The notes beneath the pieces are model-generated. The model made no database searches, was not told the origin of the DNA, and was given only the letters and a program-made list of their open reading frames with translations. From positions 3,105,001-3,169,000 of the forward strand of contig JANTQA010000016.1 of assembly GCA_027625915.1 (NCBI GenBank): a stretch of DNA of 64,000 nucleotides. The letters run 5' to 3'. This DNA is from Anaeramoeba flamelloides. Taxonomy: Eukaryota; Metamonada; Anaeramoebidae. The translations under genes and the position numbers were made by a program. Shown in pieces: positions 1 to 11,117 of the stretch (within the stretch, counting starts at the first letter, position 1; each line of letters opens with the position of its first letter).

Positions 1-422
1 GTTTAGAAATCATTCAAACTACAAATTAAAAAATTATTATTTTTCTCGCAAATAATCGCAATTTTGGTATATTCCCAAAATAATTTCCAGTTCGATTTTC
101 ATTTTATCAAATTTGATAATTTCTTCATATAATACAGTTCTCTACAAAGAATATTTCAAGATCTTAATTATATTAAATTTTTTAATAAATATTTTAGCTA
201 ATAAAATACATTACAGAAATCTAAGGCTGGGAGAAATTCCACAATGAATTTTGAATAAAAATTTTAAAATTTTATTTGAATTTGTTACTATCTTTATTAA
301 TCGGTAATAAATAAATAAAAAAATATTCGACCATCTTTCCTTTTTACTAATAATTTAACATTTAAAATGGATTTTAATAGTTTTTTTCTAATCAGTTAAT
401 AATAACAATTTGCGTCTATTTA

Positions 423-617
423 CAGTCAGTTTCAAATTTACGGTATAACTTTCAACGAAATTTAAGGTACCAAAAAATCTTAAATTAAGACACATAATTT
501 GTATTTTAATTTTTACAATTTATTTTGCTAGAATCTGAATTTTACGTCTTAATTTGATAGTTTTTTTTGTGCCTTAAATTTCGTTGAAATTTTGTTCCTT
601 AAATGTGGAACTGACTG
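423..617. mobile_element. Palindromic TA-flanked MITE, copy 1
   Basis: This is a diverged copy of a roughly 195-bp palindromic element found seven times in the window. Left end CAGTCAGTTTC, right end GTGGAACTGACTG. The two arms, each about 75-80 bp, are near reverse complements carrying the shared words CAACGAAATTTAAGG and CCTTAAATTTCGTTG. The left flank is TA; on the right the TA is altered. It has no coding capacity, so it is a non-autonomous element, Tc1/mariner-like by its TA target. Confidence 0.8.
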
Positions 618-950
618 ATTTAGTAAAAAAAGCCCAGCTCCCAAATCCTCTTTAACACATAACAGTTTAAATTCTGTTTACAATCACAATCATTAACAAT
701 AAATTGGGGTTCTGGTGAGATTCAATTAAAACAGGAATTCCCCCAAAAACAATAATTCATTTCTTAAATTTTAATTAATATTTTTATTTATCAAGTAAAA
801 TTGAATATTTATGTTAATAATTTTCTCCAAGAATTTTTGGAAAAAAAAAACTAAAAATTAAAAGTTAATTTATACTTTAGGATTACAATCTCTGTAACTG
901 GAAAAATGGTTATCTTATATTAAAAGTAGTAATTTTTATTTTGGTTCCTA

Positions 951-1378
951 GATGATCGATCTTCAACTTTTTTTGAATTTATTGAGTGGTTTAATAGTTA
1001 TTACAAAAATGAATTTTTGGGAGTTTTTTTTTCTTTAATTTTTTTCACAAATTCAAGTTAAAGATTATAAGACTAATAGACTGGTAGTATATCTAAAAAT
1101 GAGTTTTTGGTTTTTAGTTTATCAATCAAAATCATAATTTTTATTTTAGGGTTTGGATTTATTTAGAGCTTTTCAAATATTTTTTTTTTTTTTTTTATTA
1201 GGTATTGAGGAATAGGGTAATAAAAATTTGGATGAAATTACTTCCAATCAATTCATTTTCGAATCTTGAATTTGTATTTGGTAATATATCTAAAAAAAAA
1301 TTCAAAAAATTAATTTTTTGAATAACTTTTTAAACCACTCTATAAAATGAATCAGAACAAGTTGCTGATCGATCATCT
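951..1378. mobile_element. Inverted-repeat element with GATGATCGATC ends
   Basis: Terminal inverted repeats of about 75 bp lie at 951-1030 and 1301-1378. The left begins GATGATCGATCTTCAACTT and the right ends with the complement of a similar word. Both ends are bordered by TA (949-950 and 1379-1380). The internal ~270 bp has no open frame. The terminus GATCGATCTTCAAC recurs in the element at 46649-46811, so the two are probably related MITEs. Confidence 0.65.
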
Positions 1379-1654
1379 TAACACCAAAATAATATGGTCT
1401 GACGCTCAATACGAGATAATTACTTTTTTCAATGTCTAATGTATCATAAACCTTAAAAGTTGAAAGATTCATTCTTATTCATTTAATTACAATATTTATT
1501 TGTAAATTATTAAAAGTGGAGAGATTTTAATTGTTTGAAAAATTTTGAAGTTTGTTCTGCTTTAGAAAAAAAATGTTTAAAGAAAGAAGATGGTAGAGAT
1601 ATAGATTTTGGTTTTTTTTCAATGAAAACAACGATAAAAAAATTGAAAAATATT

Positions 1655-1726
1655 AGTTCCACAGAGGCTCGAACTCTGGACATCTGCGTTATTAGCACAG
1701 CGCTCTGCCGACTGAGCTATGGAACT
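1655..1726 (-). tRNA. tRNA-Ile (anticodon AAU)
   Basis: The reverse strand folds as a complete 72-nt tRNA without intron. The 7-bp acceptor stem AGTTCCA/TGGAACT is perfect. The D arm is GCTC...GAGC, the anticodon stem is CTGTG/CGCAG with one G-T pair, the loop CTAATAA carries anticodon AAT, and the T stem CAGAG/CTCTG has loop TTCGAGC. The loop and T arm contain the usual internal Pol III A- and B-box sequences. A run of five T on the minus strand (1646-1650) lies just downstream and is the likely Pol III terminator. CCA is not encoded, as expected in eukaryotes. AAU would be modified to IAU and read AUU/AUC/AUA. Confidence 0.95.
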
Positions 1727-1820
1727 GTTTGAAGAGTAGAAATTTTAATGTCAAGAAATAATTCTATTGAGTGAATAAGTGAAAATGAATTGACAAAAAT
1801 GAATTCTTCCAAAAATGATA

Positions 1821-2014
1821 CAGTATCTTACAATTCAAAGGAACAAACTTTCAACGAAATTTAAGGCACAAAAAAAATCTCAAATTAAGGACAAAATTCA
1901 GTTTCTCGGAAAAATCAATTATAAAAAAAAATTACAAATTTTGTTTTTTCATTTGAGATTTTTTTGTGTTTTAAATTTCGTTGAAAGTTTGTGTCTTATA
2001 AATGGAATTGGAAG
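1821..2014. mobile_element. Palindromic TA-flanked MITE, copy 2
   Basis: A 194-bp member of the seven-copy family. It carries the diagnostic arm words TTTCAACGAAATTTAAGGCA and, inverted, AAATTTCGTTGAAAGTTTG. TA flanks both ends (1819-1820 and 2015-2016). The first 20 bp of the left arm have drifted from the consensus, so it is one of the older copies. The short open frame through it is only the palindrome read through. Confidence 0.8.
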
Positions 2015-2090
2015 TAAATAATTCCTCAAAAACCGATAATAATGTTTGTTTATCTGTTTTAATTGAATCCATTTATATTGAAATACTATA

Positions 2091-2253
2091 CTGGTATTTG
2101 AATTTTAAATGGGAAAGAATTTTCACTTCCTTTTCCATAATTTTTTTTTATAAATATAGTTCTTAAAGAAAGAGGTTCTCTATCTATGTTCTCTTAAAAA
2201 AGAGAAATTAAAAATGAAGTGAAAAAAAATCCCATTTATTATTCAAATACCAG
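2091..2253. mobile_element. Small TA-flanked inverted-repeat element (CTGGTATTTG ends)
   Basis: Left arm begins CTGGTATTTGAATTTTAAAT; the right arm is its near complement ending CAAATACCAG. Arms are about 55 bp, total 163 bp, and both ends are bordered by TA (2089-2090 and 2254-2255). The interior is non-coding. A probable relative starts at 33161. Confidence 0.75.
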
Positions 2254-2493
2254 TATTATCTTTTCTGAATTGTAAAAAAAATAAAAAATACTTTGTTACT
2301 TAAGGGAGCTCCACGATATCAAATAAATTACAGTTAGAAAGTATCTAATAATTTCACATGCCTGATCTAACATTGATCTTGTAGAAATCCTCAATTTTCA
2401 ATTTAAAAACATTTTCCCTCTCGTTTTCCACATGAGATATGGAAAAATGAATAAAAAATTAAAAATTTTTGACAAAGATATAAAAAAAATAAA

Positions 2494-2622
2494 ATAAGAC
2501 ATTATTTTTTATACTTTTTACTTTTTCCAAATTTCCCTTCTTAAGTTGCTTGGGCTCTAGGTTTCTCTTTTTGTTTTTTTAGGTGTTTGGGAAAGATAAA
2601 AAGTATAAAAAATCATTATAAG
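2494..2622. repeat. Short foldback element
   Basis: Two arms of about 40 bp, 2494-2535 and 2583-2622, are imperfect reverse complements sharing TTTTTTATACTTTTTA and a CCCAAA core. The loop is about 50 bp. It is probably a further MITE-like element; target duplication is not clear. Confidence 0.5.
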
Positions 2623-2629
2623 AATTGGT

Positions 2630-2840
2630 TGACCTGGTCATGACTAACCCAACCAAACTTGTTCATGATCAGATCTTCGACGAGGACTTATGCAACTGAA
2701 CGGAATCCAACAAACGCGATCTGAAACCAACCAAAGTGAACCGAATTGAATTTTCCGTACTATCTGTCGAGTCGTTACTTTGACTGGGTTTTTGCCGTCG
2801 AGTCGGTATCTTGTACTGGGATTTTGCGAAAACAAGATTT
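2630..2840. other. GC-richer island, unassigned
   Basis: Base composition here is clearly less AT-rich than the surroundings and similar to that of the coding exons. A two-fold direct repeat of about 32 bp (2765-2795 and 2796-2827) shares GTCGAGTCG and ACTGGG. No long open frame covers it on either strand. It could be a decayed coding fragment, a small exon of an unrecognised gene, or a structured RNA; I cannot choose between these. Confidence 0.35.
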
Positions 2841-3509
2841 GGGAAACTTAAAATAATAAAAAAAAAAAATAACACAAAAAAAAAAATAAAAAAAAAAAGC
2901 AAAGCAACTGAAAAGAAAATTTCGAAAACCAAATCTTATTCTTAAAAAACAACAATTTTTAGATTCAGCCCATCTATAACGTTCTAAATCAAAATTTAAT
3001 AAAGCAGCCTTTTTCATTTGATCTATAGTTGTTCAAATATTTAGAACTCTTTATTAAAACAACCTATGGTGGCGATCCAAAAAAAAACGACATAAAAGGA
3101 AACAACCACCAGCCCATTCAACACTTGGGGTACAAAAAAAACTTTTCACTGAAGTTTTTTCTTTTTTCTATTATTTTTTGACTCTTTCATTTCTTGCTTT
3201 TCTTTCTCTTTTTCTTGTCTTTTTTTAGAAATAATTTATTCTTTTCATTTTTTAAAGAAAAGATATCCTTTGAGCTGTAATCCTGCTTACATTACAGTTA
3301 GGATAAAAAAACCCTAAATACAATTTTAGAGTTTCGGGCAAATAGGAGGTAATTTTGTTGAATCACCTCTGCTCAACAATAAAAAAAAAAAAAAGAGTAA
3401 CGACTTTTTAAAATTAAATATCTTTGCCTTTACAATGTTACTGAAGTCGTATTAATAAAGAAAAGCCTCAACACTAAAATTTGGAATATTTCATATCACG
3501 ATCATGAAA

Positions 3510-3745
3510 AAATTTTTTCAAAAAAAAATCAAACATTTGCTAATTTTACACTTTTTGATAACTTCACTTATAATAAACACTATTAGTTAATAAAGGATCT
3601 TGGATCAATAAATACTTTTTAAGATATTTAACAATTTAAGTTGGAAAATTCAATTTTCTAGGTTCTATTAAGATTTTTTTTAAATTTAATAGTAAAAAAT
3701 TTGAATATTTTTATTTACACAGTTAAGAGGTTATAATCATATATT
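3510..3745 (-). repeat. Dispersed repeat G, copy 1
   Basis: About 225 bp that match, in inverted orientation, 32570-32780. Shared words include TTTTTGATAACTTCACTTAT and the segment around TCTTGGATCAA. It is non-coding and of unknown class. Confidence 0.6.
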
Positions 3746-3856
3746 GTAATAGTATTTTAAATTTAATAAAAATCTTTCAAACTGATAACCAATTCTTTGG
3801 ACTATTATGAAATTATTTATTAATATAAATTTAAAAAATTCTTTTTTTTTTGATTT

Positions 3857-3945
3857 TCCGTTAGGTTTTTTTTAATTTTTGTAATAAACAGAAAATTTTC
3901 ATAAATTTTCGGTTTATTTCAAAAAGTAAAAAAAAACTAGGACAC
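3857..3945. repeat. Foldback repeat J, copy 1 (TTAGGTTTTTT arms)
   Basis: The left arm has CCGTTAGGTTTTTTTTAATT and the right arm ends in AAAAACTAGGACAC. The arms contain AATAAACAGAAAATTTTC and its complement, so the whole folds back on itself. Related copies lie near 40.8, 41.1, 56.2 and 56.6 kb. Confidence 0.55.
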
Positions 3946-4964
3946 TTTTCAATAATTATCATCAGTAATTTTTTTTCTCTGTTTGAGTTTTATTAGATGA
4001 GTACAATGTTTTCATAACTATTTGTTATTACCTATCAAAGTAAATATCTCCAAGTTGAATTAATCTATAATTCATTCTTCCGTTTATTTGTAGTTTTTTA
4101 CCCGAAAAATGCCTTTTTTTCTAGACTAGAGACTTTTCAAAATCATTGATTATATTAAAAACAATAAATACAATAGTCTCATGAATTTAAAGTTCTGGAA
4201 ATGATTATATTGTGAATAAACTTTATTATTCAAGATGAAAGGTTAAGGAATGGAGTAGTTTTGTCTAACTTTTTTTTTTCAATTTTATTTTTTCAGACTA
4301 GTGATGTGAGGGGTTGTATTTGTTGAAAATTTACGATGTTTAACAATATTGGATAAAAACGCACAAAATTATTTTAAAATAATAAAAAGTTAAAATAGAT
4401 GTAAGATAAATGTGATCATGATTAAAAAAAAATAGAATTGCTTGGATCAGAAAATTTACTGTTTTTTAACTTTCAATTTCCTAATAGTATTAACATAAAT
4501 TTTCAATCTAAATACTCAATTGTTTTTTCAAACCCTTCTCTATTTGTTGAAAACCAATACAGAGGAAAAATCTTAGTTAATTTGGGATACTTTTAGAAAT
4601 TTTGTTCAAAACAATGTAAATTACAATAAAAAATCATTACACTTTACAATATTTAAAAAATCAAAATTTTCCAAATCAATCAAATTACAATCATTATTAC
4701 AACAAATAAAAAAAAAATCAAAGAAATTTAAGAAAGGAATAAGAAAAGTGAAAAGAAATATAACAGGAGAAAAGAAAGAGAAAAAATTAAAAAAGAAAAA
4801 GAAAAGGAATTGAAAAATGATCAAGAAAAATAAAAAGAAAAAGAAAAAGAAAAGAGAAAAAGAACTAGTTAATGAAATCATTAAAAACTAAATAGCTGGA
4901 TCTAATAAAAAAATTGTCTCGGAATTTAAATTAATTTTTCTATAAGATGAATCTATGAATAATA

Positions 4965-5013
4965 CAGTCTTGTTTGATAAAAAAAAAAAAATTACGTAGC
5001 CTTGGAGAGACTG
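4965..5013. repeat. Minimal 49-bp TA-flanked element
   Basis: Starts CAGTCTTGTTTGAT and ends GTAGCCTTGGAGAGACTG, with TA on both sides (4963-4964 and 5014-5015). The right end matches that of the 497-bp element at 8672-9168 (GTAGCCTTGGAACAGCTG). It looks like an internally deleted member of that family, though so short a match could be partly chance. Confidence 0.45.
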
Positions 5014-5214
5014 TAAAAAGCTTGTAACTCAAAAAAAAAATCCATAATTCACAGAATCAAAAACTAATAATTTAATGATTTTTATTTATTTGTTGTTTTT
5101 TTTTTTTTTTATTTTAAATTGATAATATTATCCTTATAATAAATTTTGACTTTAATGACAAATATAATTTAAAAAAAAAATAAAAATAAACAAAAAAAAA
5201 AAAAAGAAAAAGAG

Positions 5215-7181
5215 TTATAATTGTTCAGAAACATAAACAAGGAATTTTGATGATTCATATAAACAGGAAACGCATAAAAGCAAAGAAAATAATATTAGCA
5301 AAGGGATAAAACAATATGCCCAACTAAAAGAAAGGAGGAAATTAATTTTCAGATATATCATTAATTCGACCAAGAAGAAGCAACAAAACACAAAAAACAG
5401 AACTAAAGAAAACATGACTATTAAAGAAAAGCGTTTCGAATCATCGTCTTCACTTGTTTCATGGAAAACTTGCCTAAATCCGTGTTTAATATTTTTATCA
5501 AATAAGATTACTAAGAAGGGCCATAGTGAAATGCCAAAAAGGGGAGAAAAATCTGCCAAAAATAGCCACATGAAAATGAATCCATATGAAAAATCCCAAA
5601 TTTTCTCCATTCTGATGGTAAAAAAAACTATAAAAACAAAATGGAACAAAGAGATGCTGATCAACAACCCAAGGAAGTAATTAATATCCCAAGAACCTGG
5701 ATAATTTTTTTTGTCTTTAAAATGGTGGGCTGTCACGCACGCTGAAAGGCACATTATGCCAGAAGGTATAACCAATAGCATCCAAGAAAAATCCGCGCCA
5801 TCAAGTTTTAACGGGAATAAAATAAATAGAACTACAAAGGCAGACGACGTTAAAAAATTTCCCCTCGCTAGTTTAAATTGCGCCATGTCTAATTTCCCAT
5901 AGAGCGCCTGCGCAAACGAATAAACTAAATATAAAACGCTCCAAATGATCATTGGCGATAGGCAAGCTAAAAATGAAATGTCTATTTTTTCGATCATTTT
6001 CCTTAATAAAAATATGCTTGACAGAAGTCCAAAGAGTCCTAAAAAGAACACCTGGCGACGAAATCCTGTAAACATCAAGCACCCCTTCGCAACTTTCCGT
6101 TTTTGCTCATCTTGGAAAAATGCCTTTTTGGTTTGTTCTCTTAATTTCCATACTTTTTGGACTTTTTCCAACTGGGTGATAAAAATTATCTTTGGATCAG
6201 TTTTGACACATGATTGAAACTCTGGTAAAAGTTCTACTTCGTTCAGTAATAAAAAATCTTCTTCAGAGTCTGATAATTCTCTTAATTCATTGTACATGCT
6301 ATTTCGGTTATCGCTATAGCTGGTATTGTCATTATTAGTATTATTAACGTTATTATTATTATTAACATTATTATTATAATAATAATAATTATTATTATTA
6401 TTATTATCATCATCATCATTATTATTAGAATTATTATTTTTATTATTATTCCCATCATCATTCTTATTAATTATATGATTAAATTTTTCATTTTCTAAAT
6501 TAAAATTATTTTTGTTGTTATTTCCATCTTCACCATTCTTATTATCAAAGAAAATTGAATCAGAATGATAATTTTCGTTTGAATTAGAATTATGTACATC
6601 AATTGTATGTTTTTTTTTTTGAATTTTATTAAATTTATTCGTATTTGAAAAACTATAATTTTTTTTAGAGTTTGAATTATTATTTTTTTCTGGATGGTTT
6701 TTTAATAAGGAAATTTTTTCAAAAAATTTTATATCTTCAGGATCGGTATAATCACTAAATTCATTTTCACTTGATTGTTCAAAAAAGTTGTTATTATTGC
6801 TTTGATTTAAACCATTATTATTATTTTGAAATTTAATGTTTTGATCATTATTATTATTTTCAATAATCCCTTGATGCTTCTTGTATTCAATTCGCTTGCT
6901 TTGCAATTTTTTTTTTTTTTTATTTTCTTTTTTTTCTAAATTATGATAATATTTTGTGATGCCTGCAACACCTTTAAAAACGATGTCTTGATGTAAAACA
7001 GTTCCAAAGGTGGATTGCATGCCTAAATAGCATCGGATATAATCAATACTACGACTGTATTTTTTTAATAATGGATTCCACAAAGCAGGATCACTACTAA
7101 TATTATTAAATCGTTTGCTAACGCAACTACAATAGCATAATAAAAAGGGCTGATCTATATTTTGAAATATTTCAAGCACAA
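5215..7181 (-). CDS. F-box / TMEM185-like polytopic membrane protein (5' exon missing)
   Basis: The protein of about 655 residues begins with an F-box-like helix region (LEIFQNID, then CVSKRFNNISSDPALW), lacking only the usual LPxE start. A spacer of about 250 residues is rich in Asn and Asp. From about residue 365 to the end there are roughly eight membrane segments. Three contain a repeated motif of Lys/Arg-Leu/Met-Asp/Glu followed by Trp or Phe and Pro (KLDGADFSW, RMEKIWDFS, MIEKIDISF), which resembles the TMEM185 (Tmemb_185A) family. No ATG opens the frame: it starts at GTG, and an AG lies at 7183-7182 after a T-rich tract. I infer a 3' exon whose short 5' exon, encoding the start of the F-box, was not found. 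F-boxes bind Skp1 of SCF ubiquitin ligases; membrane attachment would make this an integral-membrane F-box protein. The TMEM185 assignment is from remembered motif shape. Confidence 0.75.
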
Positions 7182-7369
7182 CTATTTTATTAATTTAAAA
7201 TTTTTATTTTAATTTTTTTTTATAATTTTTAATTTAAAAGAAAAATATTTTAGAATTAGATTATTTTAATTGGTGAATTTTAAAAAACAAATATGTCTTA
7301 AATTATACACTTCATTATATATTATAAAAAAAAATCATCATTTTGATTTTTTTTATTTTTTTTTTTAAA

Positions 7370-7525
7370 AATAATAGATTGTTTTATTAAAATAAAGGAT
7401 TTTTTTATTCAAATAATGTATTGTTTTATTAAAATACTGTATTTTTTTTAAAAAATTATGGATTTTTTTATTAAAATACTGTATTTTTTTTTTAAAATTA
7501 TGGATTGCTTTATTTCATTTTTCAA
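7370..7525. repeat. Short tandem repeat array
   Basis: Three to four imperfect units of about 45-55 bp built around TTTATTAAAATACTGTATTT and AATTATGGATT. It lies just upstream of the F-box gene, possibly in its 5' region. Confidence 0.6.
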
Positions 7526-8671
7526 AAATTCAAAAAATTATTACAAACAAAAATTAAATATCTTTAGACTTTTAAAATTGTTCTTTTCTCAATTAAAGTA
7601 TACTTTGCAAAAAATATCTTTTCACATGCATATATAAATATATTATAATGTCATCAATTAAGATTTTTATTTTGTAAAAAATCCTTTAATAGTATTTGGA
7701 TTCTGATTGGAAAAAATTTTCACTTGATCTTTTTTTTTTGATGTGAATTAATTTAGATTTTGAGATATTTAAAGTCTTTAATTATCTTTTCAGAAACTTG
7801 TTCCTCTGTGAAGTTATGTAGTTTACTTAATCTTAATTTTTAAGTGGCAATTCTAAGTGGGAAATCAAGTAGTTTAATGTTTTTTTGAATTTTAAAATAG
7901 AGAGAAAATTTTTTCATCTCTTTTTTTTGTTTATTAGAATATTCAAATTTTGATATTTTTTAAGAGTTTGGCATTTAATCCTGTTTTTTTCAAAAAAAAA
8001 AATAATTCCATTTCAGTTGTAATTGTATCATTAAGGCGAAAGATAATCTTTGGGTTGTCTTTTGAAATTATAATGAAATAACTAATATCATAATTTAAAT
8101 AATTCTTAATCAAGATGTACTATGTTGGTGTTGTTAAACTTTTTTATGAATAATTATTATAAAACACTTTTTAGAAATTACTCTTCTTATTTTAAATTAA
8201 AATTTTGCTTATATTTTAATTTATAATTCAGAGTAATATGTAAAATTTCAGTTTCAAAAAGTTTTTTTTTTATATTTTGGGGTCATTTCAAGTAATCTAA
8301 TTTAACAGATTGATCTAGAAACATTTTAGAATCAAACATTAAAGTTGTTTTCAAAAAGTGTTTCCAAAATATATTCCAAAAGATCCCTCAAAATATGTCT
8401 CTTGAAGCGTGTCATCTGTTTTAATAGAAACTTTTGAAATGTATTTTGTCTCAGTTTTTTTGATAATATATTAAATAATGAGTTGTATAATATTGCTTAT
8501 TTCATAGTATTCATAGTGATCACTTTTTCCAAATTTTGCATGATCTTTCATTTAAAAGTCAAGCAAGTTAAATCTGGAAGGATCAGTTGCTGGATTGATG
8601 TAAGGCAGATCTTCACTCCTTAGTAAAGTAATTTTAAAAAAAGTGTGGTATAAACGTTTTTGAGATTTGTA

Positions 8672-9168
8672 CAGTCTTCCCAAAATTACCATGAAATTTT
8701 TCTCAGATCAAAATTCAATGCTGGTATAGCTTTTTGAAAAGTTGAAAATGAGAATGAGAAAGCATATATTTAAATTTTACTTACCAATATTGGTTAATCT
8801 TCAATATATTTGCTCTGATCTAAGAAAAAAAGCAATTGCAGATCCCAAAATTGCTTTAAAGTTTGGAAAATTCTTTTAGAAACCACGGAAATTTTAATTT
8901 TAAAAATAATGTCTTTTTTAAATTCCTAAATTTTTATTTAGGAATTCGGGCAAACAAGAGGGGTTAATAACCCCTCCCTTAAATAATAAAAAAAAAAAAA
9001 ATAATGTCATTTTTTTGATCAGAACCAGAAGATTTGTTTCATATGAACTCATTTTAGATAAAAAGTTTTTTTCGAGATGATCTTATTCACGTCTGCAACT
9101 TTTCAAAAAGCTATATCAGCATTAAATTCTGAGATGAGAAATGTTTTATGGTAGCCTTGGAACAGCTG
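8672..9168. mobile_element. 497-bp TA-flanked inverted-repeat element
   Basis: Terminal inverted repeats of about 90 bp (8672-8760 and 9080-9168) share TAGCTTTTTGAAAAGTTG and its complement. Ends read CAGTCTTCCCAAAATTACCA and its near complement ending GGAACAGCTG. TA borders both ends (8670-8671 and 9169-9170). The interior is AT-rich without an open frame, so it is a non-autonomous Tc1/mariner-type MITE by structure. The 49-bp element at 4965 shares its right end. Confidence 0.75.
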
Positions 9169-9225
9169 TAATAAAAATAGTTCGATTGAAGTTTGTCAAC
9201 TGTTTTTAACCATTCGGGAAAAAAA

Positions 9226-9655
9226 AAGCAAAGCAGGAAAAAAAGTTCAACACAGTTTTTAATTGGGAAACCTTAATAGAATCACAGAAAATTCGAAATG
9301 AAAAGTAAAATCAATTAAAAGAAGAAACCAATTAACTTCAAAGAATTTATCATAATTATATTTCAATATAATCAACAGATACAATTTATCTCTCTCTTTT
9401 AGATCATAATCTTTATGATTTGTTGTTTTGGAGATGCACAAAAATAGTCAAACTTTTCAACAAATTTTTAATTATAGATGATCAATCAAAGAAAACCCCT
9501 TACTACAGGATAGTATTAGAAAAACTGTTCTTGTATTGAATACTCCATTTTCTCTTAAAATTGTTATTTTTTCTTTTGTTAATAGATCTTATTTTTCATT
9601 TTCTATTAATGTTCCCAATTAAAAATCGTGTTGAACTTTTTTGCCCCAATTGCAA
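9226..9655. mobile_element. Inverted-repeat element K, copy 1
   Basis: Arms at about 9233-9281 and 9601-9646 share AAGTTCAACAC and TTTTTAATTGGGAA. The exact ends are unclear. The core word TTTTTAATTGGGAACATTA also occurs in the next element and, altered, at 12.5-13.0 kb, so the three form a family. Confidence 0.6.
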
Positions 9656-9770
9656 AGATCCTTTTTGAAAATTTTTTGATAACACTTTTTAAAATTACTC
9701 TACATTGTGGTGTTATGTTTTTTTAAAATCGTTTTGTTTTTTTTAAGCATTAATTACTTTTTAAAGATCG

Positions 9771-10237
9771 CTGTTACTATTGAGAGAAAAATGTTGGACA
9801 CAGAAAAATGGTTGGACAACATTTTTAATTGGGAACATTAGTAAAATTGAAAATCAAATCCTATTGATAACTAGGTGAATTTTAATATAAATTCAGGTTT
9901 AAATGTGTTACAAGTTCATTAATCCGTGGTGTTTGTAGAATACTCATTTGAATGGTTGATAACTAAAGTAGATCAGGCTATTTTAACAAAAATCCAAGTT
10001 TTAGTAAAGTTTACTATTAATTCTGAAAATGGTAATTTTTAAACTTGCTTTAGATTCTAAGAGATAATGTTTTGAAAAAGTAGAATTACATTAGTCGTTA
10101 TTCTAATAAGTAGATTATGGTTATTTTCTTTAGTTGTTTCACAAACGATTGAAATTAAAAATCATTTTCAGTAATGTTCCCAATTAAAATTGCTGTCCAA
10201 CTATTTTTCTCTGTCAAACATTTTTCTCTCAACAGTT
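9771..10237. mobile_element. Inverted-repeat element K, copy 2
   Basis: Arms of about 75 bp (9771-9850 and 10163-10237) share GAGAGAAAAATGTT, GTTGGACA and TTTTAATTGGGAACATTA. The interior of about 310 bp is non-coding. Boundaries are approximate. Confidence 0.65.
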
Positions 10238-11117
10238 AATCAAAATTCATATATAAAGCTGTTTTAAAAAAGTGAGAACCTAAAGTGTTATAAAAAGTGT
10301 TGTCCAAACTGTTTGGATCAATTTTTTGACTTACAACACTTTAAACTTTTTAGTTATTACTTTTTAAAAATCATTGTTGAACATGTATCATATGTATTAA
10401 ATATTGAGTGAAAATTATTTTCAATTTTACAAAATAAAAAGGAAAAAATTGGTTTTGATGAAATTTTCCCACAACAAACAATATCACTTTTTCTTTTGCT
10501 TCCAAACCTTTCAAGATCATTCAAAAACAATTCATAACAAATGGAACAAGGTAAAAATTGGACGATCGTAGAATTATCCTGAAAGAAATTTATGAAAGGT
10601 TAGCTTACTTCTGAAAAACAGGTTTAAAGGACAGAGTTTATTTGAAAATGCAATCTTTTTGCAATGTTAATTTTGAAAATAGTGGATTTTTTTGGATCCA
10701 AAAAACAGTTTGCGAAGAAAGAAAAGATTAAATTTTTGGTTTTTTTTTTTTCTCACGTGTTTTTTGAGTTTGTCAAAAGAATGTAGAAATAACAAAAATT
10801 GAACTTTTATTTTGTTTTTTGAAACTCGTTGGCAAAGGGGTTTGTAATTCTTTTGTCTCTTTCTTTTCATAATTTTTTCACAATGTTGTTTGAATTTTTA
10901 ATTTTTTATTCGATAAAAGCTGGTTTAGATCAAAATTCAGTAGTATTAAAGTGTAGATTTAATTGAACACCACACCACAATTAATCCAGTAAAGATTAAA
11001 AATAGGAAGAAAACATGATAAAAAATGACTCAAATTATGAACAGTATTGCCAAATGTTAAAAGGTGGCTTGGGATTTAATAAACAATAAAAAAAAAAAAT
11101 AAAAAAAAAATTCTTAC

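Larger units (their letters stand above)
1..1654. other. AT-rich gene-free stretch
   Basis: No coding region is recognisable here; open frames are short and of low-complexity composition. The stretch contains two inverted-repeat elements (423-617 and 951-1378, listed separately) and poly-A/T runs, for example near 1181-1197. It ends at the tRNA gene. Confidence 0.6.
1727..5214. other. Gene-free stretch rich in small inverted repeats
   Basis: No supported protein gene is present. The stretch contains MITE copy 2, three further inverted-repeat elements, one member of a dispersed 225-bp repeat, a GC-richer island at 2630-2840, and a purine-rich tract at about 4700-4866. The purine tract is almost all A and G on the plus strand and reads only as Lys/Glu or Phe low complexity, so I do not call it coding. 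Confidence 0.55.
7182..11034. other. Gene-free repeat-rich stretch
   Basis: There is no convincing coding sequence. The stretch contains a short tandem array (7370-7525), a 497-bp TA-flanked element (8672-9168) and two larger inverted-repeat elements (about 9226-9655 and 9771-10237). The frame at 10667-10870 (minus) could in principle be a downstream exon of the small gene at 11.1-11.4 kb, but I see no firm splice sites. Confidence 0.5.

Noticed and set aside
4621-4881. An 86-residue Phe-rich frame opposite a purine-rich tract
   Set aside because: It is a purine/pyrimidine-biased low-complexity stretch, with neither Met context nor motif.
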